DNA of 64,000 nucleotides from positions 124,001 to 188,000 of the forward strand of contig KN834772.1 of assembly GCA_000827265.1 (NCBI GenBank), in the 5' to 3' direction. Both the position numbers and the translations under genes were made by a program. This document shows, piece after piece, positions 34,355 through 43,384 of this stretch; position 1 is the first letter of the stretch, and the number at the start of each line of letters is the position of its first letter. A model generated the notes under the pieces. The model was given only the letters and a program-made list of their open reading frames with translations, was not told the origin of the DNA and ran no database searches. Source of the DNA: Collybiopsis luxurians FD-317 M1. Its lineage: Eukaryota > Basidiomycota > Agaricomycetes > Agaricales > Omphalotaceae.

Positions 34355-35194
34355 AGTTGGGCTTAAGTTGGTGTAGGCTTTAGGCATAAGGTTATGCTTT
34401 CTGATTATTCTCACATCCCCATCCCCATCCCCGTTTGTTTCGGTCCGTTGTTCCTCGATTCATTTGTAACTCTCTCTTTCTGCCTCTCTTCACCCATTCG
34501 TCCCATCTGCATCGTATTACGCATCTGTATTTGTTATACAATCATGCTGTTCGTTTTACTTTTGTTCCGTTCTACCGAATACCTAGAGTTTTTCTTTTTT
34601 CTTTTCTGTTTTCTGTCCAACTTTTTTTTCTTTAGCTTCGCTTCATAGTTTTGTTTCCCCCCTCTCTCGTCTTCCTCTTGTTGTTATGTTGCATACGATT
34701 ATTTGTAGCTACACCTCTTTATGGATTTGTCGTAATGATTGTAGTCGTTATCACGAGCAATATATTGTTTTGAAAGTATCAAACAAGCTTCAGTATAAGG
34801 TTAAGCTGACCAAAGCTGAAATCTAATTTGACGTGGCAAAAGTGAGATGTTCGACCAAAAAAAGTCAAGTTTGTTTTGTATATGTAGCGCATATGCACAC
34901 CTAGCAAGATCCGCAAGGAACTTGAAATGTGCTAAGATGCATGCGAGGCTTTTTACGACATGAGTATCGGTCGGGATTTGAACTTACGGTAACCCGGTTA
35001 TGCTTTCTGATTCTTCCCAGCCAGCCTGTTTCGTTCCTCTGCTTTTGTCGAGTATCTTTCTCTGCCTCCCTTCATCTATTCAGTCATTCTTTCACTTATC
35101 GCATTGTAGTACGCATCTGTATTTATTATACACATCGTAAGGTACAATCAGTTCCTCCATTCCATTTTGAATACCTATCTGAAATATTTTTTTT
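34355..35194. other. 3' flank of the inositol kinase with a diverged second copy
   Basis: A pyrimidine-rich 3' UTR runs to about 34763, where homology to the copy at 43167 ends. At about 34985-35160 a diverged repeat of the same UTR recurs (GGTTATGCTTTCTGATT, CGCATCTGTATTT). A further copy lies at 37390-37600. Each diverged copy adjoins the 3' end of a family B gene. Confidence 0.7.
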
Positions 35195-35910
35195 TCATCC
35201 TCCTTTCGAGGGCTGTAAGTAAATTAAAATAAGCGAAAAATACATGAGCAAGAATGTGACTATATAAGTGTCCGGCGCGCTTCTGTCCGTATATACCCAA
35301 ATGTGGGTATTACCCGACGGGCAGGTTACATTGTTTGTGATATGATTAATGTCTCTCCCTGCGACATTGAAATTTGGTGACCCATCGATTTGAACATTGG
35401 ATGCACTGTGTAGTGCAGATACTTGAGGAGGGGGAAAATCCGGTGCTACGAATGTAGAGTAAATCAAAGATTGCAAAATAAAAATTTAATGAACTAATGT
35501 TGCGAGTGCTGCTAGCATCAGTCTGCTGCGAGTTTGTTCCCTGTTCTGGTTCTTGCTCTTCTTCGATAATTTGATCGCTGGTAACAGCAGATAGAGCCTC
35601 CGGTTGAATGTCTACTGGCGGATCCAGTACAGAATAAAACATCTGCACCGGTCCCGCTAGTATAATGTCCCAGTGGTTCTACTATTGCCGGAATTTGCGA
35701 CGGCTTCTGTTCTTTGATGCAAATTCTTTGTAACCCTCCAACTGCACTCAGTGCCCCGGCTTGGAGGGTGGTTTGGGGCAATGTGAATGACGACGCGCTA
35801 CTGAGTCTGCTAGGACTACTGATTCCTGATTCATCCCCCCTCCTCATGATGGAACTCAATAGTCTGGCCCTGAGATATAGCACTAAAGCCTCCCAAATGA
35901 GGTACCCCAT
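35195..35910 (-). CDS. Family B protein: Asn-rich motif and hydrophobic tail (copy 1)
   Basis: Unrecognised. The last exon, after an acceptor near 35453, reads SALHSASNVQIDG, SPNFNVAGRDINHITNN, then TDRSAPDT and a C-terminal stretch of about 18 hydrophobic residues (YIVTFLLMYFSLILIYL) before the stop, like a tail anchor. Upstream exons contain ALSAVTSDQIIEEEQEPEQ and a direct repeat encoding LSAVGG modules. The start and upstream splice sites are not certain, and the donor homologous to that of copy 2 is changed from GT to GG. The FN-x-AG-x-DIN core matches the family A motif. Probably a small membrane-anchored protein; it may be partly decayed. Confidence 0.5.
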
Positions 35911-36236
35911 CGAAGGTCTTGAAGTTCTTCATCTTTCAGATGCAGATCTCTCATTGCCCTCCAACTGCACTCAGCACCCCCGGTTCAATAGTAGTCTGGG
36001 ACAAGACAAATGTCAACACATTACCGAGTACACTATTGAGTCCAGGCTCCTTTAGTGTTTTTGAGCAGGTTATAGCGCAGTGGTGGGGCAACGGTAGGAA
36101 GTAGAATTGAGACTGCCCAACTCAGGCTTGAAGCCTCCTTTGTATCTACTACAAATTGACTCATAACGAGTTACAAAGGCTGTGCTACCAAAATGACTTA
36201 CAATGTGCATTACTGCAGAATGAGTCATAATGACTA

Positions 36237-36942
36237 CTATCTATGTACCAGAGTTGATAACGAAAATGTCGGTATAGGAGAACTTTCGCAATTCTTAACA
36301 AATTCCGTTCAAGCTTCAGGGTAAGCTAGCATATACCTTAAGCTTTGATTTTATCAAATTTTTCGAATTTTAAAGAAGCTGGATGATGTGCCAGAAAGCA
36401 GCCGAGTGAAGTTGTGAAAATGGCGGGACTTGATAACGTGACAGAACTGTGACAGCTCTTGACAGCGCTGATGCCGACATGCCGTCTCAGCCAAGACTTT
36501 CGCGAATACAGCAAATCACGCCGAATTGCCAGTGAGCGGAGTTTGAAAATTGTCACGCTGATTTAACAGCTCTCTCGAACTGGGTGTTTTATGCAGCGTA
36601 CAGCAGCCCTGCACCTCTTCAAAGTAGATAAACACAATCTATACATGTTATCCATGATTTCTTCAAGATCCGGTGGCAATCGGTTAAGTATTCATATTCA
36701 TCTCTCTAAAAATCCAGGAATAGAGTTGATACTTGCAAATCCAGCGGTTTTCGGTGTTGTCAAAAATCCTAAATATTTTTCACTCAATATTTCTTCATCA
36801 AAGTTAACATATCTTTTCTTTAATATGCTACAAGTATACCTTAAAAGTTTGAAGACAAACGATTGAGAAATAAGCTCAAACGAAATGATTTTCGACGAAA
36901 GTATCAACTCTGGGTATGTTATCAACTCTGGTACATAGACAG
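36237..36942. mobile_element. Second copy of the TA-type MITE
   Basis: A 706-bp element with terminal inverted repeats CTATCTATGTACCAGAG and CTGTCTATGTACCAGAG (one mismatch) continuing TTGATAAC. It is flanked by TA on each side (36235-36236 and 36943-36944). It shares CGAAAATGTCGGTATA and AAAATGGCGGGA with the element at 23315. It has no transposase. Confidence 0.85.
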
Positions 36943-37045
36943 TAGTTATGCAAGTAGTTTTGGCATTTAATAATTTAGGCTGTTTCCATGCCGATCTCCG
37001 GCATCATTTTTCGCAATAGACCTTGCTTTTCGGAATGGACCTTGC

Positions 37046-37348
37046 TTGTCGGAATCATCACTGCGATATTCGATGCCTAAACTACCGGGAGATATATCTA
37101 AGCTTTTCTACAACTTCGAGCAGCTTCCTCAATCCACTCTGATGCAGTACTGCCTATCACATAACATCCCATTTGATGGTGCCTCAACCACTATGGATAC
37201 ATTGCGCCATTTGATAACAGCTCATCTGGTTGCAGGCAAATGCAGTAAGGATCAGGGTATATCTTCACATTGTACACTGGTAGTAGTGGGCTCTGCAGCT
37301 CACTGGCGCTACTCGGTTATACTACATGGTATGCATAAATGCATATAA
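37046..37348 (+). CDS. Short ORF with SAP-like helix-hairpin pattern
   Basis: The 100-residue frame contains STLMQYCLSHNIPFDGAST and TMDTLRHLITAHLVAGKC. Its spacing resembles the SAP-type DNA-binding fold found beside fungal mobile elements. It lies about 100 bp beyond the MITE at 36237-36942. It has no introns, promoter or longer context and is likely a fragment. Confidence 0.3.
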   Translation: MSESSLRYSMPKLPGDISKLFYNFEQLPQSTLMQYCLSHNIPFDGASTTMDTLRHLITAHLVAGKCSKDQGISSHCTLVVVGSAAHWRYSVILHGMHKCI

Positions 37349-37617
37349 ATTTTTGTATGACATGGTGAGTATCAGTCGAGCTTTAGACATACGGTAACTT
37401 GGTTATACTCTCTGAGTATTCCTGTTCGGTCTCTTTCGTTTCTCTGCTTTCATCGAGTATCTCACTCTGCCTCCCTTCATCCGTTCGGTCATTATTTTTC
37501 TATCACATTGAAATATGCATCTGTATTTGTTAGTATACACACTGTAAAGTACAACTGTACATTCATGCTGTTCTTTTTTTCATTCCATCTCAAATATCAG
37601 TACTAGCAATTTCTTTT

Positions 37618-38070
37618 TCATCCTCCTTTCGGGGGCAGTAAGTAAATCAAAACAAACAAAAAATAAATAAGCAAGAATGTAATTATATAAGTGTCCGGCG
37701 CGCCTCTGTCCGTATATACCCAAATATGGGTATTTCCCGACGGGCAGGTTACATTGTTGGTTATATGATTAATGTCTCCCCCTGCAACATTGAAATTTGG
37801 CGACCCATCTATCTGAACATTGGATGCACTGTGTAGTGCAGATACTCCGGGAGGGGCAAAACCCAGTGCTACGAGTGTAGAGTGAATTAAAGTTTGCGAA
37901 ATAAAAATTTAAAGGTGCTATTGAACTAACGTTGCGAGGGTCTGCTAGCATCAGTTTGTTGTGAGTTTGTTACCTCTTCTGGTCCTTGCTCGTCTTGGAT
38001 AATTTGATCGCGTGCAAAAGCAAAAAAAGCCCTCGTCTGGATATCCACAGGCATCTGAAATGAAATTAGG
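37618..38070 (-). CDS. Family B protein (copy 2), 5' end uncertain
   Basis: The last exon, after an acceptor near 37870, reads SALHSASNVQIDG, SPNFNVAGGDINHITNN, TDRGAPDT and a hydrophobic tail TYIITFLLIYFLFVLIYL, ending at a TGA complement at 37618. The upstream exon has RDQIIQDEQGPEE followed by a good donor GTAACA. The tail differs from copy 1 at several residues yet stays fully hydrophobic, which argues that it is translated and selected. The start codon cannot be fixed, and the region to 38070 is a minimum. The 3' flank again adjoins a diverged inositol kinase UTR copy. Confidence 0.5.
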
Positions 38071-39040
38071 TCCTGCCAACACACCAAACCACCCAATGCT
38101 CACCACCAGAGTTCGTTGAAATGAAGCAATGTCAGAAGAACGGTCTTAATTTCTAGGATCTTGAAGAGCATGTACAGAGTTAGTGAAAAATTTAATGCGA
38201 GAGGTTTAAACGCAACGAGCACAAGGTGAGTATTCCGCACAGGGTCCACCAAAAGCAATCGAGGTGAGAGAATGGTGACCTATAGGCAGATCATCCTGAT
38301 TGCAAAAGCCCAACCACATTGTGTGGATGCAGGAACAGGCTCTTGCTGTTCTCAAAGGCAGCCAAGATGTTTTACCCTAGAACTTCCACTCACTATTTCG
38401 CCGCAATGGCTTCAGGAGGCTTAGACAACTGCGCAACCACTTCAGCACTATTCACAGGACTTTTAGGAATTCGGAAGGTGAGTTGTGGAGTGTAAGACAA
38501 GTGCGTTTAGCAGATGACTATGGAAGACTGGGGGAACAGATGCGAAGGTAGCCCTTTTATCTTGCAATTTGGGCGGCATCAAACTCGGTTCTAAAACCAT
38601 TGTGGCTGTGCAAAAAAACAAACGAACTCAGTTGACCTGAATCTGTGTCATTCGCTATTATGGCCAAAAATTGATCTAGACCCAGAAAAGGTAGGCAGTC
38701 TACTGAATTGATTTTTAAAAAAAACACCTCCCGTTCGCGATGTTGGGTTTTTTCTTCTGCTTCTGAGAATGGCTTGCCCTGCACTAACTTACCGTCCATT
38801 GCCGGAGAACCTCGGTCATAGGAACAACATGCCGACTACACATAATGTATTCAGGAAGTAAACAACTTGTACCAACCTGGAGGATTGTAGTCTGCTACTG
38901 GGCAATGTCTGTGGTTGTCTCTGTGTGAATGAAAATGTGTTTTCAGGGGGTACCACAATGAGATATTTGGCCAAGTAGGAGCAGCAAAGGGAGGTGAGGG
39001 GTGTTCTCGAACTAACTTTGCGGTGAGCCGGTAGCCTCAA
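38071..39040. other. Accessory spacer with weak minus-strand exons
   Basis: Possible minus-strand exons are seen near 38790-38820 (ends in a GTAAGT donor) and 38880-39010 (QRQPQTLPSSRLQSS). They may be the 3' part of the family C locus that begins near 40250. No family is recognised and no complete gene can be drawn. Confidence 0.3.
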
Positions 39041-40265
39041 TGCTTAATGGATTAGCAGTACTGGAGTTTTCAGCGAACATTGTGCCTTCTGTCCACAATT
39101 TTACATTACCAGCAATCTGTGAGTGAGTTGCTAGACAATAAATTTAGCGAACCTAACTTCAGAAATCAACTTGAATAGGAAAGCGTACTAGTTACATGCT
39201 GGTCTCTCCCTGTTACAGAAAAATACCCTCCGCTTATTAGAAATCGACTCGCATTAGATACGGGGACTTGCGATTTGTCTTTGTAACTGGAATCTATCAA
39301 GTCTCGCAGCTGTACAACACAGTTGACTGATAGAAAACCTCAGCGTAACGAATGGAATCTGAATGAGTCGAGGACTTTCTCCCGTTAGATTTGAGCGGCT
39401 CGAGTATTTCTGCTCCTCATACGAGATGGACACGTTTACAACATCTATACTCTACATTTTGGAATATTGGAGACAGGTATTCGCAGATTTTAGTAGCTGC
39501 TCACCGTATCCAGTACCATTGCGATGCCTAATCTCCCTTTCTTGTTCATCCTTCTGCGCAAGAGGACTACTGATATGTTTAATCAATGATTGACAGACAA
39601 AAATGCATTTGATGAGACCTACCGTCGACTTGAGCACATTATTCCGCGACCTAATGGACCTGGAGGATTTGGAAGCGAAATCTTCATCCTCTAACGTCCC
39701 AGCATTTCGCAAGCGAGTTTCTATACAGGAAGATCAGCATACTTAGCTTAAGGAAGTCATGTAAATGGAGGAAATGCACTAGTCTCTCCCTGTTACTGAA
39801 ATTTTCCTCCGCCGGTTTGAAATCTACTCGCAAAGCTGGGTTCCAATAGAGGATCTGTAATTCGTCTTTGATTAAGTCCTGCGACTGTGTGATGCGGTTG
39901 ACTAAAAAAATCTCAGTGTAATCAATAGAGTTTGAATGACTGGAGGACTTGCGTCTGTAGAGTATGCTTTAAGTAGCCGCTCGAGGAGATGAACACATTT
40001 ATAACGTCTAGGCATTTCGTAACATTCGATCTGAGAACGCTCAATTCTTCCAATGATTGCTAACCGTGTCCAGTGCCATCGCGACGCCCTACTTATTTCC
40101 ATTGCTCTCTTATCACTATTAATATACTGGACCGATGATTAAGAGACAAACATGCATTACATGAGACTTACCTTCGGGTTGGGACCTTCCTTGGTGGACT
40201 TGGAGAGTTGCAGAAAGGGATCTCTCCATATTCTGCCGGCGGCCATCTGTATTTAGAGAAAAGGA
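39041..40265 (-). repeat. Family C repeats: two exon-intron units
   Basis: Two units of about 500-600 bp (about 39110-39720 and 39720-40250) share a short minus-strand exon (acceptor, then RNA-G-TLEDEDF, then a GTAGGT/GTAAGT donor) and an approximately 480-bp intron-like segment with conserved words such as GACAGACAAAAATGCAT and GGTCTCTCCCTGTTAC. The unit nearest 40250 begins with an ATG and a promoter-like flank homologous to that near 46710. This looks like a gene with internally duplicated exons. Indels between copies suggest decay. Confidence 0.55.
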
Positions 40266-40487
40266 GAAAATCCAAATATCAAAATGGGAAGGGGAAAGTC
40301 TACGATATCATTAGACGAGGAGCTACTTTTATACAGAGCCCCGGCCTGCTGAAGATAGAATAAAAGCCTGGCATCCTTGGTATCCAGGATGCGTGGGAGC
40401 CTGAGGCCTGAGGTAGACTCGAACCAGGCGCCGGAGTGACGTTGATGATGAGTCGATCAAAGCGGTGTACTTACAATCGGACACACT

Positions 40488-40626
40488 CACACTCGTTCCT
40501 GAAGCTCACACTCTCACTGAGGTGGCTCACACTCAGACTCAAGGAGCTCACACTCACACTCCCCCTGCTCATGCTCAGACTCATGCCGCTAAAGCTCACA
40601 CTGGGGCAGCCCATACTCACCCAGTT
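40488..40626 (+). repeat. Ala-His-Thr codon repeat, plus-strand orientation
   Basis: A degenerate CT/CA-rich array that reads as AHTHT-like units (GAHTHTPPAHAQTHAAKAHT) on the plus strand. An array with the same words in the opposite orientation lies at 41800-41917. The two flank the gene at 40718-41924 as inverted low-complexity arms. Confidence 0.7.
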
Positions 40627-40717
40627 TCAAACTAGACTAATGTCATACTTCGAGATAGTTTTCAGTCATATTTATACAATATCAATTAAATAGTATATTA
40701 AAATCATGTTTGCAAAA

Positions 40718-41924
40718 TCATGGTAGATTACCGAAGCCTAATGAGCTCCGGTCAAAATTAACAGCATTTATATTTGAGGAGGGTTCATTCGAGAACCCCA
40801 CTGCATTACTTTGGGCTAGAATAATAGAATTCAGCCTAGTCTACAGCTAAAACAGCAAAACTACACATACGGAATAGAGTAAAGTCACTGTCCTGTGTAT
40901 AACTTGAGCCTGAGCTATAGTATGTCAGTTGTGGGTGTTGCATTAACTCCCACATGTTTGCGTAAGCTTGCTGCTCCAAATTCGTCGGTCCAGGCTGCGT
41001 GTAGTCTAATATCTCGTCTTATAATACAAATGAATTTCAAGCCTAAACAAGAAATGTCGACTTACATGCAACAGAGAATGGGTCATCCAGCGGTGTTTGC
41101 AAAGGCTGTGGCGATGGCAACTGAGTTTGCACTGCAGCTAGAAAGATGACATCAATAACTAAACTAATCGAAGACTTGAAACTTACAGATTACTGGATAA
41201 GGATCAGTCACGGACCGCGCTTGAGCTTTCAATCCGCGTATAGGAGCAGCACGACCAGAGGAACTGGATTCCGCTGCTGATCTCTTAGCTTTGAACTTCG
41301 GGCCAGATGTTGATATCAGTGTCTTCTTGCTTAATATGAGGTTCTGAAGCTAGTAAAAATGCGTTTAGAGATGGCTTAGTCTATAATAAAAGATCTGTAT
41401 ACATACATGGGTCCTTTGTAAAGAAGACCTTCATAGCCCTCGTCTCGCAGATAGTAACAAAACGCATCAAAATCAATCCACGTAAAGTTGAGGAACTTCA
41501 CGGGATCCTTCTCAATATATTCAACACTGTAATACTGGCGAGTAAATGCGTGAGTGGTGTAGACAATATAACGACGCGTGTCTGATGGAAGAATAATGAT
41601 GGGAACACATACTTGGTCACAAAATCTGTGTAAAATATGTACTGGAACGCGTCCGATGAGCTTTTGAAGCTGTTCGTTACCCTCTTGCCCAACCATGGGT
41701 GCAACGGGAGATGGTGGTACAAGCAAAAGTACAATTGGAAATACGGTAAACAAAAATTCGTATACTACTGTCCGATTATCCCGATACACCTGCAGCTCAT
41801 TCCTATGATCCTTCCGAATGTGAGTGTGGGCTTGCCGAGTATGAGTATGACCGGCCCGAGTGTGAGTGTGAGCGGCTTGAGTGTGAGTGTGAGCGGCTCG
41901 AGTGTGAGTGTGAGGACCAGGCAC
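40718..41924 (-). CDS. Unknown protein with N-terminal His-Thr repeat
   Basis: No family recognised. The frame opens with PGPHTHTRAAHTHTQAAHTHT. No ATG lies in that part, so the true start is either further upstream across an intron or the internal Met of MVGQEGNEQ (about 41697). The main exon contains LQKLIGRVPVHILHRFCDQ and NFTWIDFDAFCYYLRDEGYEG. Three introns then splice in phase to LQNLILSKKTL..., SAVQTQLPSPQP... and YEILDYTQPGPTN.... A last exon ends GFSNEPSSNINAV and a TGA at 40718. Several consistent introns support a real gene. Function is unknown. Confidence 0.5.
41800..41917 (-). repeat. Ala-His-Thr codon repeat, minus-strand orientation
   Basis: Tandem CTCACACTCACACTC-type units encode HTHTRAAHTHTQ on the minus strand, at the 5' end of the unknown gene. 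They form inverted arms with 40488-40626. Confidence 0.75.
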
Positions 41925-41925
41925 G

Positions 41926-42116
41926 ATGTCCAGTTATACCTATACCCCCGATCAAAGTGCTGCGAACGCGGCTCAGCAGTTAATCCGGGCCGTCACAGCC
42001 GGCTGGCTCGAGTCTAGGCCTGAGGCTGATCTGATGCCGAAAAACTTCGACCGGTCTATCTTACCAGTGATTGTTTCTTCGCTGCATCTAGAGTGGAATT
42101 TCTCGCTTTTGTTTTC
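41926..42116 (+). other. Short plus-strand ORF upstream of the copied promoter
   Basis: A frame beginning MSSYTYTPDQSAANAAQQL (41926) runs through LMPKNFDRSILPVIV and then merges into the copied promoter region. It could be a first exon of something lost or a fragment. No family is recognised. Confidence 0.25.
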
Positions 42117-42485
42117 TTGTCATGCATCGTTTTCCTGCCTTTCGACGCATCATCAACTTGCAAGTTCTTGTCCATTCGATTTCTCTTGAAATCCGCTTTG
42201 AATTCGCCAAGTCGACTTATGCGGCCTTTTTTCTCTTGCAGCCATGCAATGGAACCAATCGATTTAGGCTGGGTTTGATTTGGTTAATACAATATATAGT
42301 CAACGTTCCCTGATAAAGTGCTGAAAATCTGAAACGCGCTTATTAGTGCCACTAATCCAATTGCAGAGTAGTTGCATTCCCGCCATGCTGCTTTCCTTCC
42401 TTTTACCTTTTTGTCCTTGTTGTCTCTCCTTTTCCTCGTTTTCCCTAGCCCCCCAGCGGCCATGTCTCTACTGTGCTGTTGGCCG
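42117..42485. repeat. Copy of the STAND gene promoter and first exon
   Basis: Matches 46959-47341, the 5' flank and exon 1 of the STAND-TPR gene, over about 370 bp with scattered substitutions and small indels (shared words include GCTGAAAATCTGAAACGCG and GCAGAGTAGTTGCATTC). It carries the promoter and the start codon context. Confidence 0.85.
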
Positions 42486-42725
42486 AAATTAAATGTAAAA
42501 TACTCACGCTCTGCTCATCTCATTTGGGGGTTGAAGAATTTGGCGGGGGTGTTGGACAAGATGTGGAATGATGAGAGGAAGAGGAGGATTAAGGTGTTGA
42601 GGGAGGATCCGAATTGTGGGGTGAAGAAGTTGCCGGCGGTGCCTACGGATGGGAAGGAGATTTTTGTGGAGGTGTTTGGGGAGGAGGAGGAGGATCAGGA
42701 GGATCCGGGGATGCTGTCAACTTAG
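42462..42725 (+). CDS. Chimeric ORF: STAND-type start fused to inositol kinase C-terminus
   Basis: An 88-codon frame. The ATG at 42462 and MSLLCCWPKLN come from the copied exon 1 of the STAND gene (MSLLCCWSKSD at 47315). After about nine linker residues it continues in frame as [18 protein letters not shown] to the stop. This is the last 69 residues of the inositol hexakisphosphate kinase, with only a few substitutions (A to V, E to D, EE to DQ). It has a copied promoter on one side and a copied 3' UTR on the other, so it has all the parts of a transcription unit. The segment lacks the kinase catalytic motifs, so no enzymatic activity is expected. Whether it is expressed is unknown. Confidence 0.6.
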   Translation: MSLLCCWPKLNVKYSRSAHLIWGLKNLAGVLDKMWNDERKRRIKVLREDPNCGVKKLPAVPTDGKEIFVEVFGEEEEDQEDPGMLST

Positions 42726-43167
42726 AGTTGGACTTAAGTTGGTGTAGGCTTTAGGCATAAGGTTATGCTTTCTGATTATTCTCACATCCCCATCCCCATC
42801 CCCGTTTGTTTCGGTCCGTTGTTCCTCTGCTTTTATCTATATACTGTAATTCTCTCTGCCTCTCTTCACCCATTCGTCCCATCTGCCTCTCTTCACCCAT
42901 TCGTCCCATCTGCATCGTATTACGCATCTGTATTTGTTATACAATCATGCTGTTTGTTTACTTTTGTTCCGTTCTACCGAATACCTAGAGTTTTTCTTTT
43001 TTTCTTTTCTGTTTTCTGTCCAACTTTTTTTTCTTTAGCTTCGCTTCATAGTTTTGTTTCCCCCCTCTCTCGTCTTCCTTTTGTTGTTATGTTGCATACG
43101 ATTATTTGTAGCTACACCTCTTTATGGATTTGTCGTAATGATTGTAGTCGTTATCACGAGCAATATG
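42527..43167 (+). repeat. Segmental copy of the inositol kinase 3' end
   Basis: Near-identical to 34147-34763 (last coding part plus 3' flank). Differences are mostly a small UTR duplication (CCTCTCTTCACCCATTCGTC appears twice). Homology stops abruptly at GTTATCACGAGCAATAT in both copies. The high identity implies a recent event. Confidence 0.92.
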
Positions 43168-43384
43168 TGTATCTGGCTATCTAACACTGTCCCACCAATT
43201 AGCCTCTGGCTGTCCTCGAAAACTTTGTTGGGGATCGCGCAGATAGGTAAATATTGTACTCATTGTCCAACATATACAAAGTCTATAGCAAGGAGGTTAG
43301 CGGTAAGGTTGTATGCCCTAGAAAACTGATGGCCTAAGGTTGGGGCTGATTCACCTTCTCATCGTGGCTTAAAATAACTTCGTC

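Noticed and set aside
31215..34414. Arg/Pro-rich antisense frames across the inositol kinase gene
   Set aside because: Composition artefacts opposite a GC-biased coding exon; no independent support.
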